Shown: positions 27,237 through 36,558, numbered from the stretch's first letter. The stretch is DNA of 64,000 nucleotides from PALSA-693 sp963702305 (GCA_963702305.1 CAVPBX010000016.1:1-64000), one strand, 5' to 3'. A program made the numbers and translations. The notes: a model not told the origin generated them from the letters alone.

Positions 27237-28226
27237 GTGCGGGGTGTCGTCAGCAGCGTGAGCTTCGAGCGGGACGCCAGCGGGCGGGCGGCGGTCGCCT
27301 GGACGGTGGCCGGCGACTGTGACCAGGTAGCCATTGCCTGGGGCCGGGCGCGTGATGCGGTCGATCACCGCCACGTTCGCACGGTCGATGCCAACACCGG
27401 AATGATCGTGCTCGAGGAGGTTCCGCTCGGGCGGGCGTACGTGTCCGTGACGCCGGCCGGTGGCGCCGGGGCGGTGATCGCCGGGGAGCGTAATCTGGGC
27501 CTGCTGGGCCCGACGAACTTTCGGGATCTGGGGGGCTATCAGGGCGCGGGGGGCGCCCGCCTCGGTTGGGGGTTGGTCTTCCGGTCGGACGCCCTGGTCC
27601 TCCAGGCCGCCGACCTCGATGCGTTCGCGGATCTCGGCATCCGGTCCGTCTATGACCTCCGCTCCGATCCGGAACGGGAGACGACGCCCAACCGGCTACC
27701 GGCCGGGGACTACCTCGTCGAGGTGGTGTCGTTGGTGGGCGACGGCTCGGCCGCGCCGGTCATCGAGACGGTGCTGGCCGACGGTGAGGCGTTCCTGGCG
27801 GACATCTACCTGCACATGCTCGAACGGTCGGCGATCGGGTTCGGGCGGGTCCTCAGCGGCCTGGCCGACGGGGCCCGTCTGCCGGCAGTGTTTCATTGCG
27901 CCGCGGGCAAAGACCGGACCGGCATGGTGGCGGCCCTGCTGCTGTCGGTCCTCGGGGTGGCCGAGCAGGACATCCTCGATGACTACGAGCTCACCTCCCG
28001 CTATCGCACGGCTGAGCGGGTCAACGCCGTCGTGGAACGCCTGCGCGGCGAGCGGGGGATCGCCCCCGAGGTCGCGGCCGGGATCCTGCGGACGCCCCGC
28101 TGGGCCATGCAGGCCGCCCTGGCCGAGATCCGCCACCGGTACGGGGGGATCGAGGGCTACCTGACCGGTCCGGCTGCGGTCGCCCCCTCCGTCCCGGATG
28201 CCCTCCGCAAATTGTTGCTCGTCTAG
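27237..28226 (+). CDS. Tyrosine-protein phosphatase (Y_phosphatase3 type)
   Basis: This 329-residue protein has an N-terminal beta-sandwich-like domain of about 85 residues, then the phosphatase domain beginning N-F-R-D-L-G-G-Y. The catalytic loop is H-C-A-A-G-K-D-R-T-G with nucleophile Cys221 and the invariant Arg. This K-D-R-T-G form matches the LipA/PtpB-like group that acts on phosphotyrosine or phosphoinositides. Start is GTG 27237. It follows the DSP-like gene on the same strand and may share its transcript. A cytosolic location is expected, as no signal peptide is seen. Confidence 0.86.
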   Translation: MRGVVSSVSFERDASGRAAVAWTVAGDCDQVAIAWGRARDAVDHRHVRTVDANTGMIVLEEVPLGRAYVSVTPAGGAGAVIAGERNLGLLGPTNFRDLGGYQGAGGARLGWGLVFRSDALVLQAADLDAFADLGIRSVYDLRSDPERETTPNRLPAGDYLVEVVSLVGDGSAAPVIETVLADGEAFLADIYLHMLERSAIGFGRVLSGLADGARLPAVFHCAAGKDRTGMVAALLLSVLGVAEQDILDDYELTSRYRTAERVNAVVERLRGERGIAPEVAAGILRTPRWAMQAALAEIRHRYGGIEGYLTGPAAVAPSVPDALRKLLLV

Positions 28227-28255
28227 GATCGGGCGCCGCCCCGGACCGTCAGGAC

Positions 28256-29482
28256 TCAGGACCAGGTCAGCATCAGGTCCTTGACGTGGCGCAGTCCGGG
28301 CGGATACTCGAGCTTCTCGTGCCCGGGCTTGATCTGGTACTCCGGGATCCGGCGGTGCCACTCCCGCAGCGTCACGCGCAGCTCGCGCCGGGCCAGGTGG
28401 CTGCCCAGGCACCGGTGCACGCCGCCTCCGAACGCGATGTGCGGGTTCGAGCCGCGGTCGAAGCGCACGTCGAAGGCGTCGGGGAAGGCGTGGGGGTCGA
28501 TGTTGGCGGCGCCATAGCTGATGACGATGGCGGTGCCCGCCGCCACCTTCTGGCCGTTGGGGAGCTCGGTGTCCTCAGTGGCGACCCGGGGCACGCTGCC
28601 CGGGACCGGCGATTCCCACCGCAGCAACTCCTCGACCGCGGCGGGGATGATCGAAGGGTCCTCGACGATCAGGCGGCGATGGTCCGGGTGGGTGGCCAGG
28701 TAGGCGTAAAAGCAGGTCAGCGAATCGCTGACGGTGTCCAGACCGGCGATGAGGAAGAGGTACAGGATGTCGAGGATGTCCTCGCGACTCAGCTTCTCGC
28801 CGTCAATTTCCGTGCCCAGGAAGCGCGACACGATGTCCGTGGTCGGATGCTTCTGACGCTCGTCGATCAGGCCGCCGAAGTAGTCGTAGATCTCCTGGCC
28901 CGTGGCGTTGTTGACCGCGGTCCGCTTCGCCGGGTCGAGCATGGCGTCGGGGTCGATCTTCTCCGGATGCAGGATCCCGTCCCGAAGCCGCAGAAACATG
29001 CGCATCTCTCCCTCGGGCAGGCCCATCAGCCCGAGGAAGACCGACGACGGAAACAGCTCCGCGAATTCCTCCGAGAAGTTGCACTCGCCGCGGTCTATAA
29101 ACTGGTCGATAAAGCCGTTGACCCGGCGGGTGATGTCCTCCTCCTGCTCGTCCATGCGCCGGGGCGCGAACAGCGGATCGAGCAGCTTGCGGTACTTCGA
29201 GTGCTGGGGCGGATCGACATTCAACGGGATCAAAGGTCGGACGTTGCCCAAATTCATCTCGACCCGAGACGAGAACAACTCGTGATGGCGGAGCACGTGC
29301 TCGGTGATGGCGCGGTCGAAGCTGAGGGCCATTTGCTCCATCGGCTGGACGTAACCACCCTGCTCCAGCAAGGCCTTGTACCTGGGTTGCGGCGCCGAGA
29401 GGTCAAACAGGGCCTGCATGCCCATCTGCGCCTGTTCGCCCGCGTCGGGGACCCCCCTCACTTCGCCGAGAGCATCGCTCAT
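28256..29482 (-). CDS. Cytochrome P450
   Basis: This 408-residue soluble bacterial P450 has the I-helix oxygen-binding motif A-G-L-D-T, E-E-L-L-R for the ExxR pair, and the heme loop F-G-G-G-V-H-R-C-L-G with thiolate ligand Cys358. All essential elements are intact. It is the last gene of the minus-strand set thioesterase, acyl-CoA ligase, SDR, which suggests hydroxylation of a fatty, terpenoid or steroid-like substrate before or during CoA-dependent breakdown. It needs a ferredoxin and reductase that are not encoded nearby. Confidence 0.93.
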   Translation of the reverse strand: MSDALGEVRGVPDAGEQAQMGMQALFDLSAPQPRYKALLEQGGYVQPMEQMALSFDRAITEHVLRHHELFSSRVEMNLGNVRPLIPLNVDPPQHSKYRKLLDPLFAPRRMDEQEEDITRRVNGFIDQFIDRGECNFSEEFAELFPSSVFLGLMGLPEGEMRMFLRLRDGILHPEKIDPDAMLDPAKRTAVNNATGQEIYDYFGGLIDERQKHPTTDIVSRFLGTEIDGEKLSREDILDILYLFLIAGLDTVSDSLTCFYAYLATHPDHRRLIVEDPSIIPAAVEELLRWESPVPGSVPRVATEDTELPNGQKVAAGTAIVISYGAANIDPHAFPDAFDVRFDRGSNPHIAFGGGVHRCLGSHLARRELRVTLREWHRRIPEYQIKPGHEKLEYPPGLRHVKDLMLTWS

Positions 29483-29545
29483 CAGTTGTCCCCCTTGCTC
29501 ATTCGGTGCGGCACCCGATCGTCCGATGTTGGGCTGCGTGCAATG

Positions 29546-30346
29546 TTAGCTGGGAGTCGGGTCTATCAAGCGCGCCATGGAAACCGTGGCGGCTATCCCG
29601 TTGGTATCCGAGAGGGTGGCTTGCACCTGGCCGATCCCGGACCGGCTGATCCAGCCCCGACCACCCAGGTGCAGCCATTCGCCTTCGGGGTAGCGGACCA
29701 CGTTGATGGCGAGGTCGGCGTTGATGCCCGTCACCCGCAGACCCGGCGGCTGGCCTACCCCGCTGGCCAGGTCCGCGGTGTACGCCAGCCTGGCGATGGG
29801 GCTCGTCGGCTGACCCGCGATGACATCGGGTCGGAGCCGAACCCAGGTGGGGTCCCGGTAGTAGCCCCCGGTCTCCTCGAACAGATACTCCATGGCCAGC
29901 CGCGAACCGTGTGGGGCCGGGACTCGGTACGGCTCGTCGTCGGTCGGGCGGGGGCGTATCGGCAGCGGGTTGGGACACCTGCCATCGGGCAGCTCCTGAT
30001 CCGCGAGGTCGAGGTGGCGCATCCGCAACGCCGTACTACGGGCCACTTCGAGGGATCCGGCCAGTAGCGATGCGGCCACCACCTGTATCCGCTTGCCTTC
30101 CCGGATGATCTGCATGTCGGCGGTGAGGGCGTCCAGCGGGACCGGACGGAGGAGATCGACGGTGAGGCGGGCGATCTGCATCGGCACCAGGCTCGGCACC
30201 TGGTCGACCAGGGTGGCGAGGAGGGCCGCGGGTGAGCCGCCGAACTGGGCTCCCGGATCCCAGGGACCTTGCGTCAAGCGGGTCGGCAGGAAGGCGTTCC
30301 CGTCCTGGTGGAACAGGGCACGGCTGTCTTCAACGGCGTGCAACAT
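29546..30346 (-). CDS. Acyl-CoA thioesterase family protein
   Basis: This 266-residue protein has two hot-dog-like halves. The first contains G-P-W-D-P-G-A-Q-F-G-G-S-P-A-A-L, characteristic of TesB-like thioesterase family proteins, and the second ends G-x-A-x-V-S-M-A-R. Such enzymes hydrolyse acyl-CoA esters to free acid and CoA. It lies 18 bases after the acyl-CoA ligase gene and 63 before the P450 gene, so it probably tunes CoA-ester levels in this pathway. Catalytic residues vary in the family and I cannot assign chain-length preference. Confidence 0.82.
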   Translation of the reverse strand: MLHAVEDSRALFHQDGNAFLPTRLTQGPWDPGAQFGGSPAALLATLVDQVPSLVPMQIARLTVDLLRPVPLDALTADMQIIREGKRIQVVAASLLAGSLEVARSTALRMRHLDLADQELPDGRCPNPLPIRPRPTDDEPYRVPAPHGSRLAMEYLFEETGGYYRDPTWVRLRPDVIAGQPTSPIARLAYTADLASGVGQPPGLRVTGINADLAINVVRYPEGEWLHLGGRGWISRSGIGQVQATLSDTNGIAATVSMARLIDPTPS

Positions 30347-30364
30347 CGATCTCGCGGGGACCTG

Positions 30365-31873
30365 TCAGTCCGAGCGGTACAGCGTGGCCAGCTCGTCGCG
30401 CAGGACCCGGCGCAGCAGTTTTCCCGTCTCGTTGAAGGGCAAGTCGGCTCGGATCTGGATCCGTTCGGGTGTCATCGTCGACCGGAGCCGGCTCTTGACG
30501 AACTCCTTCAGCTCGTCCTCGCTCACGCTGCTGTCGTCCTGCAGCGTGACCGCGGCGACCACCCGCTCCCCCCAGTCGGTGTCCGGGAGGCCGACCACCG
30601 CCGCCGACGCCACCGCCGGGTGCTCGAGCAGGACGTCCTCGATGGCGCCCGGTGACAGGTTTTCCCCGCCCCTGACGATCACGTCGTCCAGCCGCCCGTG
30701 CACGTACAGGAACCCGGCGTCGTCGACGTGCCCGGCATCGCGGGTGCGGAACCAGCCGTCGGCGGCGGCGCCCGCCCCCCCCAGGTATTCGCCCGAGACC
30801 TGCTCACCCGCCACGCAGATCTCGCCCCGTTGTCCGGGCCGAAGGGGGGCGCCGTCCGGATCGCGGATGCTCACCGTCAGGGAGGGAAGGGGACGGCCCA
30901 CGGACCCCAAACGGGCCCGGACGGCCGGATCGTCACTGGCAATGGCCTCCCGGTGGTCCTCGGGACCGAGCAGAGCGATGGTGCTGGAGGTCTCCGTCAG
31001 GCCGTAGGCGTTGACGAAGCTGACGTCCGGGAGGGCTCGCAAGGCCCGCTCTATCACTGCGACCGGCATCGGTCCACCGCCGTAGGAGAGGGTGCGCAGC
31101 GTGGGCAGTCCGCCCTGTCCGGCTTCTACCACGTCGAGGATGCGGTTGAGCATGGTGGGCACGACCATGGTGTGGGTGATCCCTTCGCGGCGCACCAGAT
31201 CGACCCACGCCTCGGGTTGGAAGGCTTCCATGTAGACGAGGCGGCGCCCGGCGTAGGTCGACGACAGCACCGCGGAGACGCCCGCTATGTGATAGGGCGG
31301 CACGCTCACCAGGGCGGCTTCGTCCTCGTCGGCTCCGGCGTACTCCACGGTCGAGAGGATGTAGGAAGCCAGGTTTCGGTGGCGCAGCACCGCCGCTTTG
31401 GGTTCGCCGGTCGTACCGCTGGTGTAGAGGAGAATGGCGATGGCGTCCGGGTCCCCGCTGCCGGCGTCCGCCACCGCCAGGGTGGGGTCGGCGGCGATCT
31501 CCAGGAGCTCCTTGCGGTCCAGGTAGCGGATGCCTTCGATCGGCCCGAGGCGGTCGGCGATCCCCTCGCCCACCACCACGACGGCCGGGGCCGTGCGGCG
31601 GACCAGGGCCCGCAACTGCTCGTCCGTGGCGCGGTAGTTGATGGGGACGAACGCCTTTTCGGCCAGGGCGGCGCCGAAGAGCGTCAAGGGGACGGCCTCG
31701 GAGTTGAGGTCGACGATCCCGACCCGCTCGCCGGGTTGGTCGCGCAGGTAGCCACCGACGCGGCCGGCCCCGGCCGCGAGATCCTGCATGGTGAGTCCGC
31801 CCTGGCGGGACCCCAGAGCGAGCCGGTCGGACATGCCGTCGGCGGCCATCTGCAACAACATTGCGAGATGCAT
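30365..31873 (-). CDS. Acyl-CoA synthetase (AMP-binding family)
   Basis: This 502-residue ANL-superfamily ligase activates a carboxylic acid through an acyl-AMP to acyl-CoA. The ATP loop Y-T-S-G-T-T-G-E-P-K is at 150-159, with N-A-Y-G-L-T-E near 286, G-W-F-R-T-R-D, the hinge G-R-L-D-D-V-I-V-R-G-G-E-N and the final catalytic lysine in T-G-K-L-L-R-R. All motifs are complete. It follows the SDR by 52 bases and precedes the thioesterase by 18. It is the likely entry enzyme for the beta-oxidation-like island. Chain type cannot be read from the sequence. Confidence 0.92.
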   Translation of the reverse strand: MHLAMLLQMAADGMSDRLALGSRQGGLTMQDLAAGAGRVGGYLRDQPGERVGIVDLNSEAVPLTLFGAALAEKAFVPINYRATDEQLRALVRRTAPAVVVVGEGIADRLGPIEGIRYLDRKELLEIAADPTLAVADAGSGDPDAIAILLYTSGTTGEPKAAVLRHRNLASYILSTVEYAGADEDEAALVSVPPYHIAGVSAVLSSTYAGRRLVYMEAFQPEAWVDLVRREGITHTMVVPTMLNRILDVVEAGQGGLPTLRTLSYGGGPMPVAVIERALRALPDVSFVNAYGLTETSSTIALLGPEDHREAIASDDPAVRARLGSVGRPLPSLTVSIRDPDGAPLRPGQRGEICVAGEQVSGEYLGGAGAAADGWFRTRDAGHVDDAGFLYVHGRLDDVIVRGGENLSPGAIEDVLLEHPAVASAAVVGLPDTDWGERVVAAVTLQDDSSVSEDELKEFVKSRLRSTMTPERIQIRADLPFNETGKLLRRVLRDELATLYRSD

Positions 31874-31925
31874 GGAAAAGTCCCTCGAGATCAGCCGGGT
31901 GGGGGTGCGGCGCTCAGCCTGTCAG

Positions 31926-32843
31926 CTATCGCCAGAGCATGCCAGCGAGGGGGTGTCCGAGGTCCAGCTCCACCTCGGCGAACTTGGCCGCCTCTTTCTG
32001 CAACTCCTCGATGCTCCAGAATCCCTCTTTGGAGATCTGGTCGACGACGGAGAAGGGCTTGAAGAGGAAGACGTCACCACCCTGCACGAAGAAGACCCGC
32101 CCGTGGATGGGACACGACTCGGTCGAGAGGTACGCCACGAACGGAGAGATGTTGGCCGGATGCATGGGCGTCCACTTGTCCTCCGGCGGCGTCTCCTGCG
32201 GGTGCTCGCGGGGAACCGTGGCGGTGAGACGGGTCGCGGCCGCCGGGGCGATGGCGTTGACCCGGACGCCGTAGCGGGCGAGTTCGGCGTCGGCGATGAT
32301 CGAGAAGGTGGCGATCCCGGTCTTGGCGGCCCCGTAGTTGGTCTGCCCGCGGTTGCCGAACAGCCCGGATGTGGAGGAGGTGTTGACGATGGCCCGAGGC
32401 GTCTCCACCCCGGCCTTCGACTGGTCCCGCCAGTAGGTCGCCGCCCACCGGGTGGGGCAGAAGTGGCCCCGGAGGTGGACTCGCATGATCGAGTCCCACT
32501 CCTCCTCGGACATGTTGGGGAGCATCCGGTCGCGCAGGATGCCGGCGTTGTTGACCAGGACGTGCAGATCGCCGAAGGTCTCGATCGCCTGGTTGATGAG
32601 GCGCTGGGCTCCCTCCCAGTCCGCCACGTCGTCGTAGTTGGCCACGGCCGCCCCACCGGCCGCGGTGATCTCATCGACCACCTGCTGGGCCGGCGACCGG
32701 TCCGCGCCGGTGCCATCCGGGTTGCCACCCAGGTCGTTGACGACGACGTGGGCTCCCTCTCGGGCGAACAGGAGCGCATGCTCCCGACCGATGCCGCGCC
32801 CAGCTCCGGTGATGATGGCGACTCGTCCTGTGAGAGTGTCCAC
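31926..32843 (-). CDS. SDR family oxidoreductase (hydroxyacyl-CoA dehydrogenase-like)
   Basis: This 305-residue SDR has T-G-A-G-R-G-I-G-R-E-H-A, V-V-V-N-D-L-G-G, V-N-N-A-G-I-L-R-D, N-T-S-S-T-S-G and Y-G-A-A-K. The R-E-H-A-L and V-N-D-L-G elements and the extra C-terminal 50 residues match the SDR domain of peroxisomal multifunctional enzyme type 2/17beta-HSD4 relatives, which oxidise 3-hydroxyacyl-CoA. Context fits, since acyl-CoA ligase, ACAD and enoyl-CoA hydratase genes surround it. It starts a second transcription unit within the island, 166 bases after the ACAD gene. Confidence 0.88.
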   Translation of the reverse strand: MDTLTGRVAIITGAGRGIGREHALLFAREGAHVVVNDLGGNPDGTGADRSPAQQVVDEITAAGGAAVANYDDVADWEGAQRLINQAIETFGDLHVLVNNAGILRDRMLPNMSEEEWDSIMRVHLRGHFCPTRWAATYWRDQSKAGVETPRAIVNTSSTSGLFGNRGQTNYGAAKTGIATFSIIADAELARYGVRVNAIAPAAATRLTATVPREHPQETPPEDKWTPMHPANISPFVAYLSTESCPIHGRVFFVQGGDVFLFKPFSVVDQISKEGFWSIEELQKEAAKFAEVELDLGHPLAGMLWR

Positions 32844-33009
32844 GAGTTGGCTCCGTCTGCTCGTCCGGGTCTGCTCATCCGGAATATTTGTACGGCGATG
32901 ATATCAAGCGGGCCGCGATTGCAGCCGAGCCGCCACCCTCGTTGAACCCCATGTTGGAACGGTGATGACGGTCCTACGCAGGGGCGATCAGCGGCGGCGG
33001 CCGGCTGCG

Positions 33010-34233
33010 CTAGGGGCGCGCCGCGTCTCGAGGGAGCGGGTTTTGCAGGATATCGCGGAAGGGCTGGTCCCGGTCCAACTGCGGCTCCTTCGGGAGTCCG
33101 AGCACCCGCTCCCCGATGGTGTTTCGTTGGATCTCACTGGTCCCACCCGCAATCGCGGTCATCGGCGAGAAGCACAGCGCGGTGGCAAGCACCGGGCCGG
33201 CCGGGTCGGTTGTGGTCCAGGCCTGCGACCGGGCGCCGGCAATCTGCATGCCGAGGTTCGCCGACTGGCGCGAGATCAGGGCGGTGGCCAGCTTGGCGAC
33301 CGACCCCTTGGATCCCACCGCGATGCCGGCCGCGATCTCGTCCCTCATCTTCTGCCCCATGTACGCCAGGACCCGTTCGGCGACGAACAGCTTGGCCAAC
33401 TCCTGGCGGATCAACGGGTCGGCGCTGGCGCCGTTCTGGCGGGCCATCTCGATGAAACGGGTCGAGGCCGGCCTGGTCCAGCCCTGGCCGCTGCCGCCGG
33501 CACCCGTACCCGCGCCCAAGGCGAGCCGCTCATGGGTCAGCATGGCGGTGAGGGCGCGCCATCCGTCGTCCTGCCGCCCGACGAGGTCCGTGACGGCGAC
33601 CCGGACGTCGTCGAGGAAGACCTCGTTGAAGTGGGCGTCGCCGGTCATTTGCCGCAACGGGCGGATCGTCACTCCGGCCGCCTTCAGGTCGACGATGAGC
33701 ATGGAGAGACCCTGGTGCTTGGGGAGGTCGGGATTGGTCCTGGCCACGCACAGGGCAAAGTCGGACTGCTGGGCGCCGGAAGTCCAGACCTTCTGGCCGT
33801 TGAGGACGTACTCGTCCCCGTCGCGCACGGCACGCGTTTGCAGCCCGGCCAGATCAGATCCCGCCCCCGGTTCGGAGAGCAGCTGCGTCCATGCCTCCTC
33901 GCCCCGAATCATCCGGGGTACGTGGCGGCGCTTCTGCTCTTCCGATCCGAAATCCAGCAGGGTGGGGGCGCAGATGCCCGTCGTCACCGCCTCGCCGATG
34001 GGCGGGAGCTGGTAGCGGGCGGCCTCTTCTCCGAACGCCTTCTGGTGCTCGGGAGTGAGGCCCTGGCCTCCGTACGCCGGATCGAGGGTGATGCCGAGTA
34101 GCCCGGCATCCCACAAGGCGATGCGGAAGGCCCGGCTGCCGGAAGCGTCAGCCGGGTCGTACGCCGCGAACCGCGACGCATTCTCGGCCAGCCACGTGCT
34201 CACCCGCTGCCGGAACTCGGCGACCTCGATCAT
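33010..34233 (-). CDS. Acyl-CoA dehydrogenase
   Basis: This 407-residue flavoenzyme catalyses alpha,beta-desaturation of an acyl-CoA. The FAD-binding stretch L-L-S-E-P-G-A-G-S-D is present, as are N-G-Q-K-V-W-T-S-G and the closing I-A-G-G-T-S-E-I-Q-R-N. The last motif has Gly where medium-chain enzymes carry the catalytic Glu of Y-E-G-T, so the base must lie elsewhere in the fold, as in isovaleryl-type and many actinobacterial FadE proteins. It follows the enoyl-CoA hydratase by 43 bases in the same operon. Electron-transfer flavoprotein is the expected acceptor. Confidence 0.92.
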   Translation of the reverse strand: MIEVAEFRQRVSTWLAENASRFAAYDPADASGSRAFRIALWDAGLLGITLDPAYGGQGLTPEHQKAFGEEAARYQLPPIGEAVTTGICAPTLLDFGSEEQKRRHVPRMIRGEEAWTQLLSEPGAGSDLAGLQTRAVRDGDEYVLNGQKVWTSGAQQSDFALCVARTNPDLPKHQGLSMLIVDLKAAGVTIRPLRQMTGDAHFNEVFLDDVRVAVTDLVGRQDDGWRALTAMLTHERLALGAGTGAGGSGQGWTRPASTRFIEMARQNGASADPLIRQELAKLFVAERVLAYMGQKMRDEIAAGIAVGSKGSVAKLATALISRQSANLGMQIAGARSQAWTTTDPAGPVLATALCFSPMTAIAGGTSEIQRNTIGERVLGLPKEPQLDRDQPFRDILQNPLPRDAARP

Positions 34234-34276
34234 GTCCCGCCGCCCATCAGGCCACCGGAACGGCGCGTGTCCGCGA

Positions 34277-35191
34277 TCACCGAGCCGGAGCCGGCGACCT
34301 CACCAGATCCTTGACGGCGGGGACGATGGGCGGCGCCTCCCTCCAGCTCTGGATCCCGTCCTCGGGAAGACCGGCTGGCATCTTGTTCTCGTGGATCTCG
34401 GCCCAATGGGAGTGGTTGAGCTGATGCAGGGTGAAGCAGGCCTGGAGACCGTTGTAGAAGCCCATGTTGTCCACCGTCTGGTTGACCGATTCCTTGATCA
34501 TGATCGAGGTCATGCTGGGCAGGGCGGCGATCCGCTGGGCGAACTCCAGCGTCCGTTCGGGGAGGTCGTCCACGGGGAAGATCTTCGACACCATGCCGAG
34601 CTGGTGGGCCTCCTCTACGCCGAGCGAGTCGCCGGTCAGCAGGAGTTCCTTGGCCTTGCGGGGGCCGAACTCCCACGGGTGGGCGAAATACTCGAGCCCG
34701 CACATCCCCAGCCGGGTGCCGACGACATCGGCGAAGCTGGCGTTGTCGGCGGCCACGATCAGGTCGCAGCACCACATCAGCATCAGGCCCGCGGCGTACA
34801 CGGTGCCGTGGACCTGGGCGATGGTGATCTTGCGCAGGTTCCGCCAGCGCATGGTGTTCTGGAAGAAGTAGTGCCACTCCTGCAGCATCCGGTTCTCCGC
34901 GCCCACCCGGGTGCCGCCGTTGATGCCGTAACTGGGGTGGAAGTCCGGTCCCGGGGTGCGCTCGGCAATGGCGTCCTTGGAGCCCAGGTCGTGTCCGGAG
35001 GAGAAGAGCGGCCCGGCCCCGGCGAGGATCACCACCCGTACTTGGTCGTCCTCCTCGGCCTGCTGGAAGGCGTCGCCCAACTCGACCAACAAGCCCCGGT
35101 TCTGGGCGTTGCGGGCTTGCACCCGGTTGAGAGTGATCCGGGCGATTCGACCCTCGTCCAGCGACTCATAAGTGATGTATTTCCCGGCCAC
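34277..35191 (-). CDS. Enoyl-CoA hydratase/isomerase family protein
   Basis: This 304-residue crotonase-fold protein starts at GTG 35191 with AGGAGG seven bases upstream. Oxyanion-hole elements are L-F-S-S-G-H-D-L and V-H-G-T-V-Y-A-A-G. The helix with D-L-I-V-A-A-D-N-A-S-F matches the trimer interface. It is about 40 residues longer than typical hydratases at the C-terminus (Q-A-C-F-T-L-H-Q-L-N-H). The position expected to hold a catalytic Glu reads R-L-G-M-C-G, so isomerase or another crotonase activity is possible. It is the first gene of the operon that continues with ACAD. Confidence 0.88.
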   Translation of the reverse strand: MAGKYITYESLDEGRIARITLNRVQARNAQNRGLLVELGDAFQQAEEDDQVRVVILAGAGPLFSSGHDLGSKDAIAERTPGPDFHPSYGINGGTRVGAENRMLQEWHYFFQNTMRWRNLRKITIAQVHGTVYAAGLMLMWCCDLIVAADNASFADVVGTRLGMCGLEYFAHPWEFGPRKAKELLLTGDSLGVEEAHQLGMVSKIFPVDDLPERTLEFAQRIAALPSMTSIMIKESVNQTVDNMGFYNGLQACFTLHQLNHSHWAEIHENKMPAGLPEDGIQSWREAPPIVPAVKDLVRSPAPAR

Positions 35192-35273
35192 GACGGAACC
35201 TCCTAGGGGCTCATGTGGGAGATCGGTGCCGCGCGGGCGCGGGCCTCAGGCTCCCCTTGGCGAAAATCATATG

Positions 35274-35285
35274 AAGTTGAAACTT
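35274..35285. promoter_or_regulatory. Small inverted repeat AAGTT-GA-AACTT in divergent gap
   Basis: 5-bp perfect arms lie in the 161-base gap between the divergent enoyl-CoA hydratase and ACAD genes, next to CATATG (35268-35273). The AT-rich patch in a GC-rich region suggests a promoter or operator, but the arms are short. Confidence 0.3.
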
Positions 35286-35352
35286 GGACCGCTAGTCGAA
35301 CTGGACGGATCCGGGTGCGGACCCCGCCGAAGCTGTGTAGGTTCGGCGCCTG

Positions 35353-36558
35353 ATGGACCTGGACGAGTTCCCCCTCATCGACAAGACCGTCGACCGGCTG
35401 CTGGAAGAGTATCCACCGGCCACGACCGACGCCGTCACCTTCCTGCGGGCCCAGTTCGACCTCGGTCTGGCGTACGTCTGGTTTCCCGCCGGGCATGGCG
35501 GCCTCGGTCAACCCATCGATGGGCAGCAACGCGTCGACCGCCGCCTGACTGCTGCAGGCGCGCCTCCGAGCGGTCGGGTGACGAACGCCATCGCCGCCGG
35601 TCAGGGCGCGGCCAGCATCCTGGCCTACGGCAGCGAGGAGCAGAAACGCCGCTACCTCCGCCCTCTTTTCACCGGCGAGATGATGGGCTGCCAGCTCTAC
35701 AGCGAGCCCGGCTCCGGATCCGATCTGGCGTCGCTGTCCACCCGGGCCGAGCGCGACGGCGACGAATGGATCGTCAACGGGCAAAAGGTGTGGACCTCCG
35801 GGGGTCACCGGGCGGACATGGCCATCCTGCTGGCTCGTACCGACGCCGAGGTGCCGAAGCACGCCGGCCTGACCCAATTCGTGCTCGACATGCATGCCCC
35901 GGGAGTGGAGGTCCGTCCCCTTCGTCAGATGACCGGCGGCGCCGAGTTCAATGAGGTTTTTCTGACCGGCGTCCGCGTCCCCGATTCGGAGCGGCTCGGT
36001 TCAGTCAACGACGGCTGGGCTGTCTCCCAGCACACGCTGGTGTACGAGCGCTACAACATGCCGCAGACGCCCGGCCGCGGTGAGGGACCGATCGCCCTGG
36101 CGGTGGCGGCCTGGCAGGCCCGGGCGGACAAGACGTCCCCGGCCGCGCGGGCGTTGCGGGCGGAGCTGATGGGCCACTGGGTGCAGACCGAGGTCGTGCG
36201 CCTGCTCCAGCTGCGGGCTGGGGTGCTCCGGTCGCAAGGGAGCTCCGGACCGGAGGGGTCCCTCGGGAAGCTCGCGGTGTCGGTCATCGGTCGGAGGCTG
36301 GCCCAATGGGCGCCCGCGCTCCTGGGTCCCGCCGGGATGCTGCTGGAAGAGGGCTACCAGTCCCGCGATGACTCGCCGGGGGCCATGCGACGGGGCGCCG
36401 GCAGCTTGCCCATGGCCTGCGTGGGCAGCCCGGGCATGGCGATCGCGGGTGGCACGGACCAGATCCAGCGCAACATCATCGGTGATCGAGTGCTCGGTCT
36501 CCCGCGGGAGCCGGCGGTCGACCGCGGCGTGCCGTGGAGCCAGATTCTGCGCAACTGA
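35353..36558 (+). CDS. Acyl-CoA dehydrogenase
   Basis: This 401-residue ACAD diverges from the enoyl-CoA hydratase operon. Motifs are L-Y-S-E-P-G-S-G-S-D, N-G-Q-K-V-W-T-S-G-G, F-N-E-V-F-L and I-A-G-G-T-D-Q-I-Q-R-N. As in the ACAD at 33010-34233, the Y-E-G-T glutamate position is Gly. The N-terminal domain is somewhat short. The shared F-N-E-V-F-L and Q-M-T-G elements make these two the closest pair of ACADs in the window, and they may form a heteromeric enzyme of the kind used for steroid side chains in actinobacteria; this last point is inference. Confidence 0.9.
   Translation: MDLDEFPLIDKTVDRLLEEYPPATTDAVTFLRAQFDLGLAYVWFPAGHGGLGQPIDGQQRVDRRLTAAGAPPSGRVTNAIAAGQGAASILAYGSEEQKRRYLRPLFTGEMMGCQLYSEPGSGSDLASLSTRAERDGDEWIVNGQKVWTSGGHRADMAILLARTDAEVPKHAGLTQFVLDMHAPGVEVRPLRQMTGGAEFNEVFLTGVRVPDSERLGSVNDGWAVSQHTLVYERYNMPQTPGRGEGPIALAVAAWQARADKTSPAARALRAELMGHWVQTEVVRLLQLRAGVLRSQGSSGPEGSLGKLAVSVIGRRLAQWAPALLGPAGMLLEEGYQSRDDSPGAMRRGAGSLPMACVGSPGMAIAGGTDQIQRNIIGDRVLGLPREPAVDRGVPWSQILRN

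Noticed and set aside
28286..30067. Long plus-strand frame opposite the P450 and thioesterase genes
   Set aside because: The minus-strand genes have complete motifs; the antisense translation is His/Gln/Arg-rich, as expected of GC-rich shadow frames.
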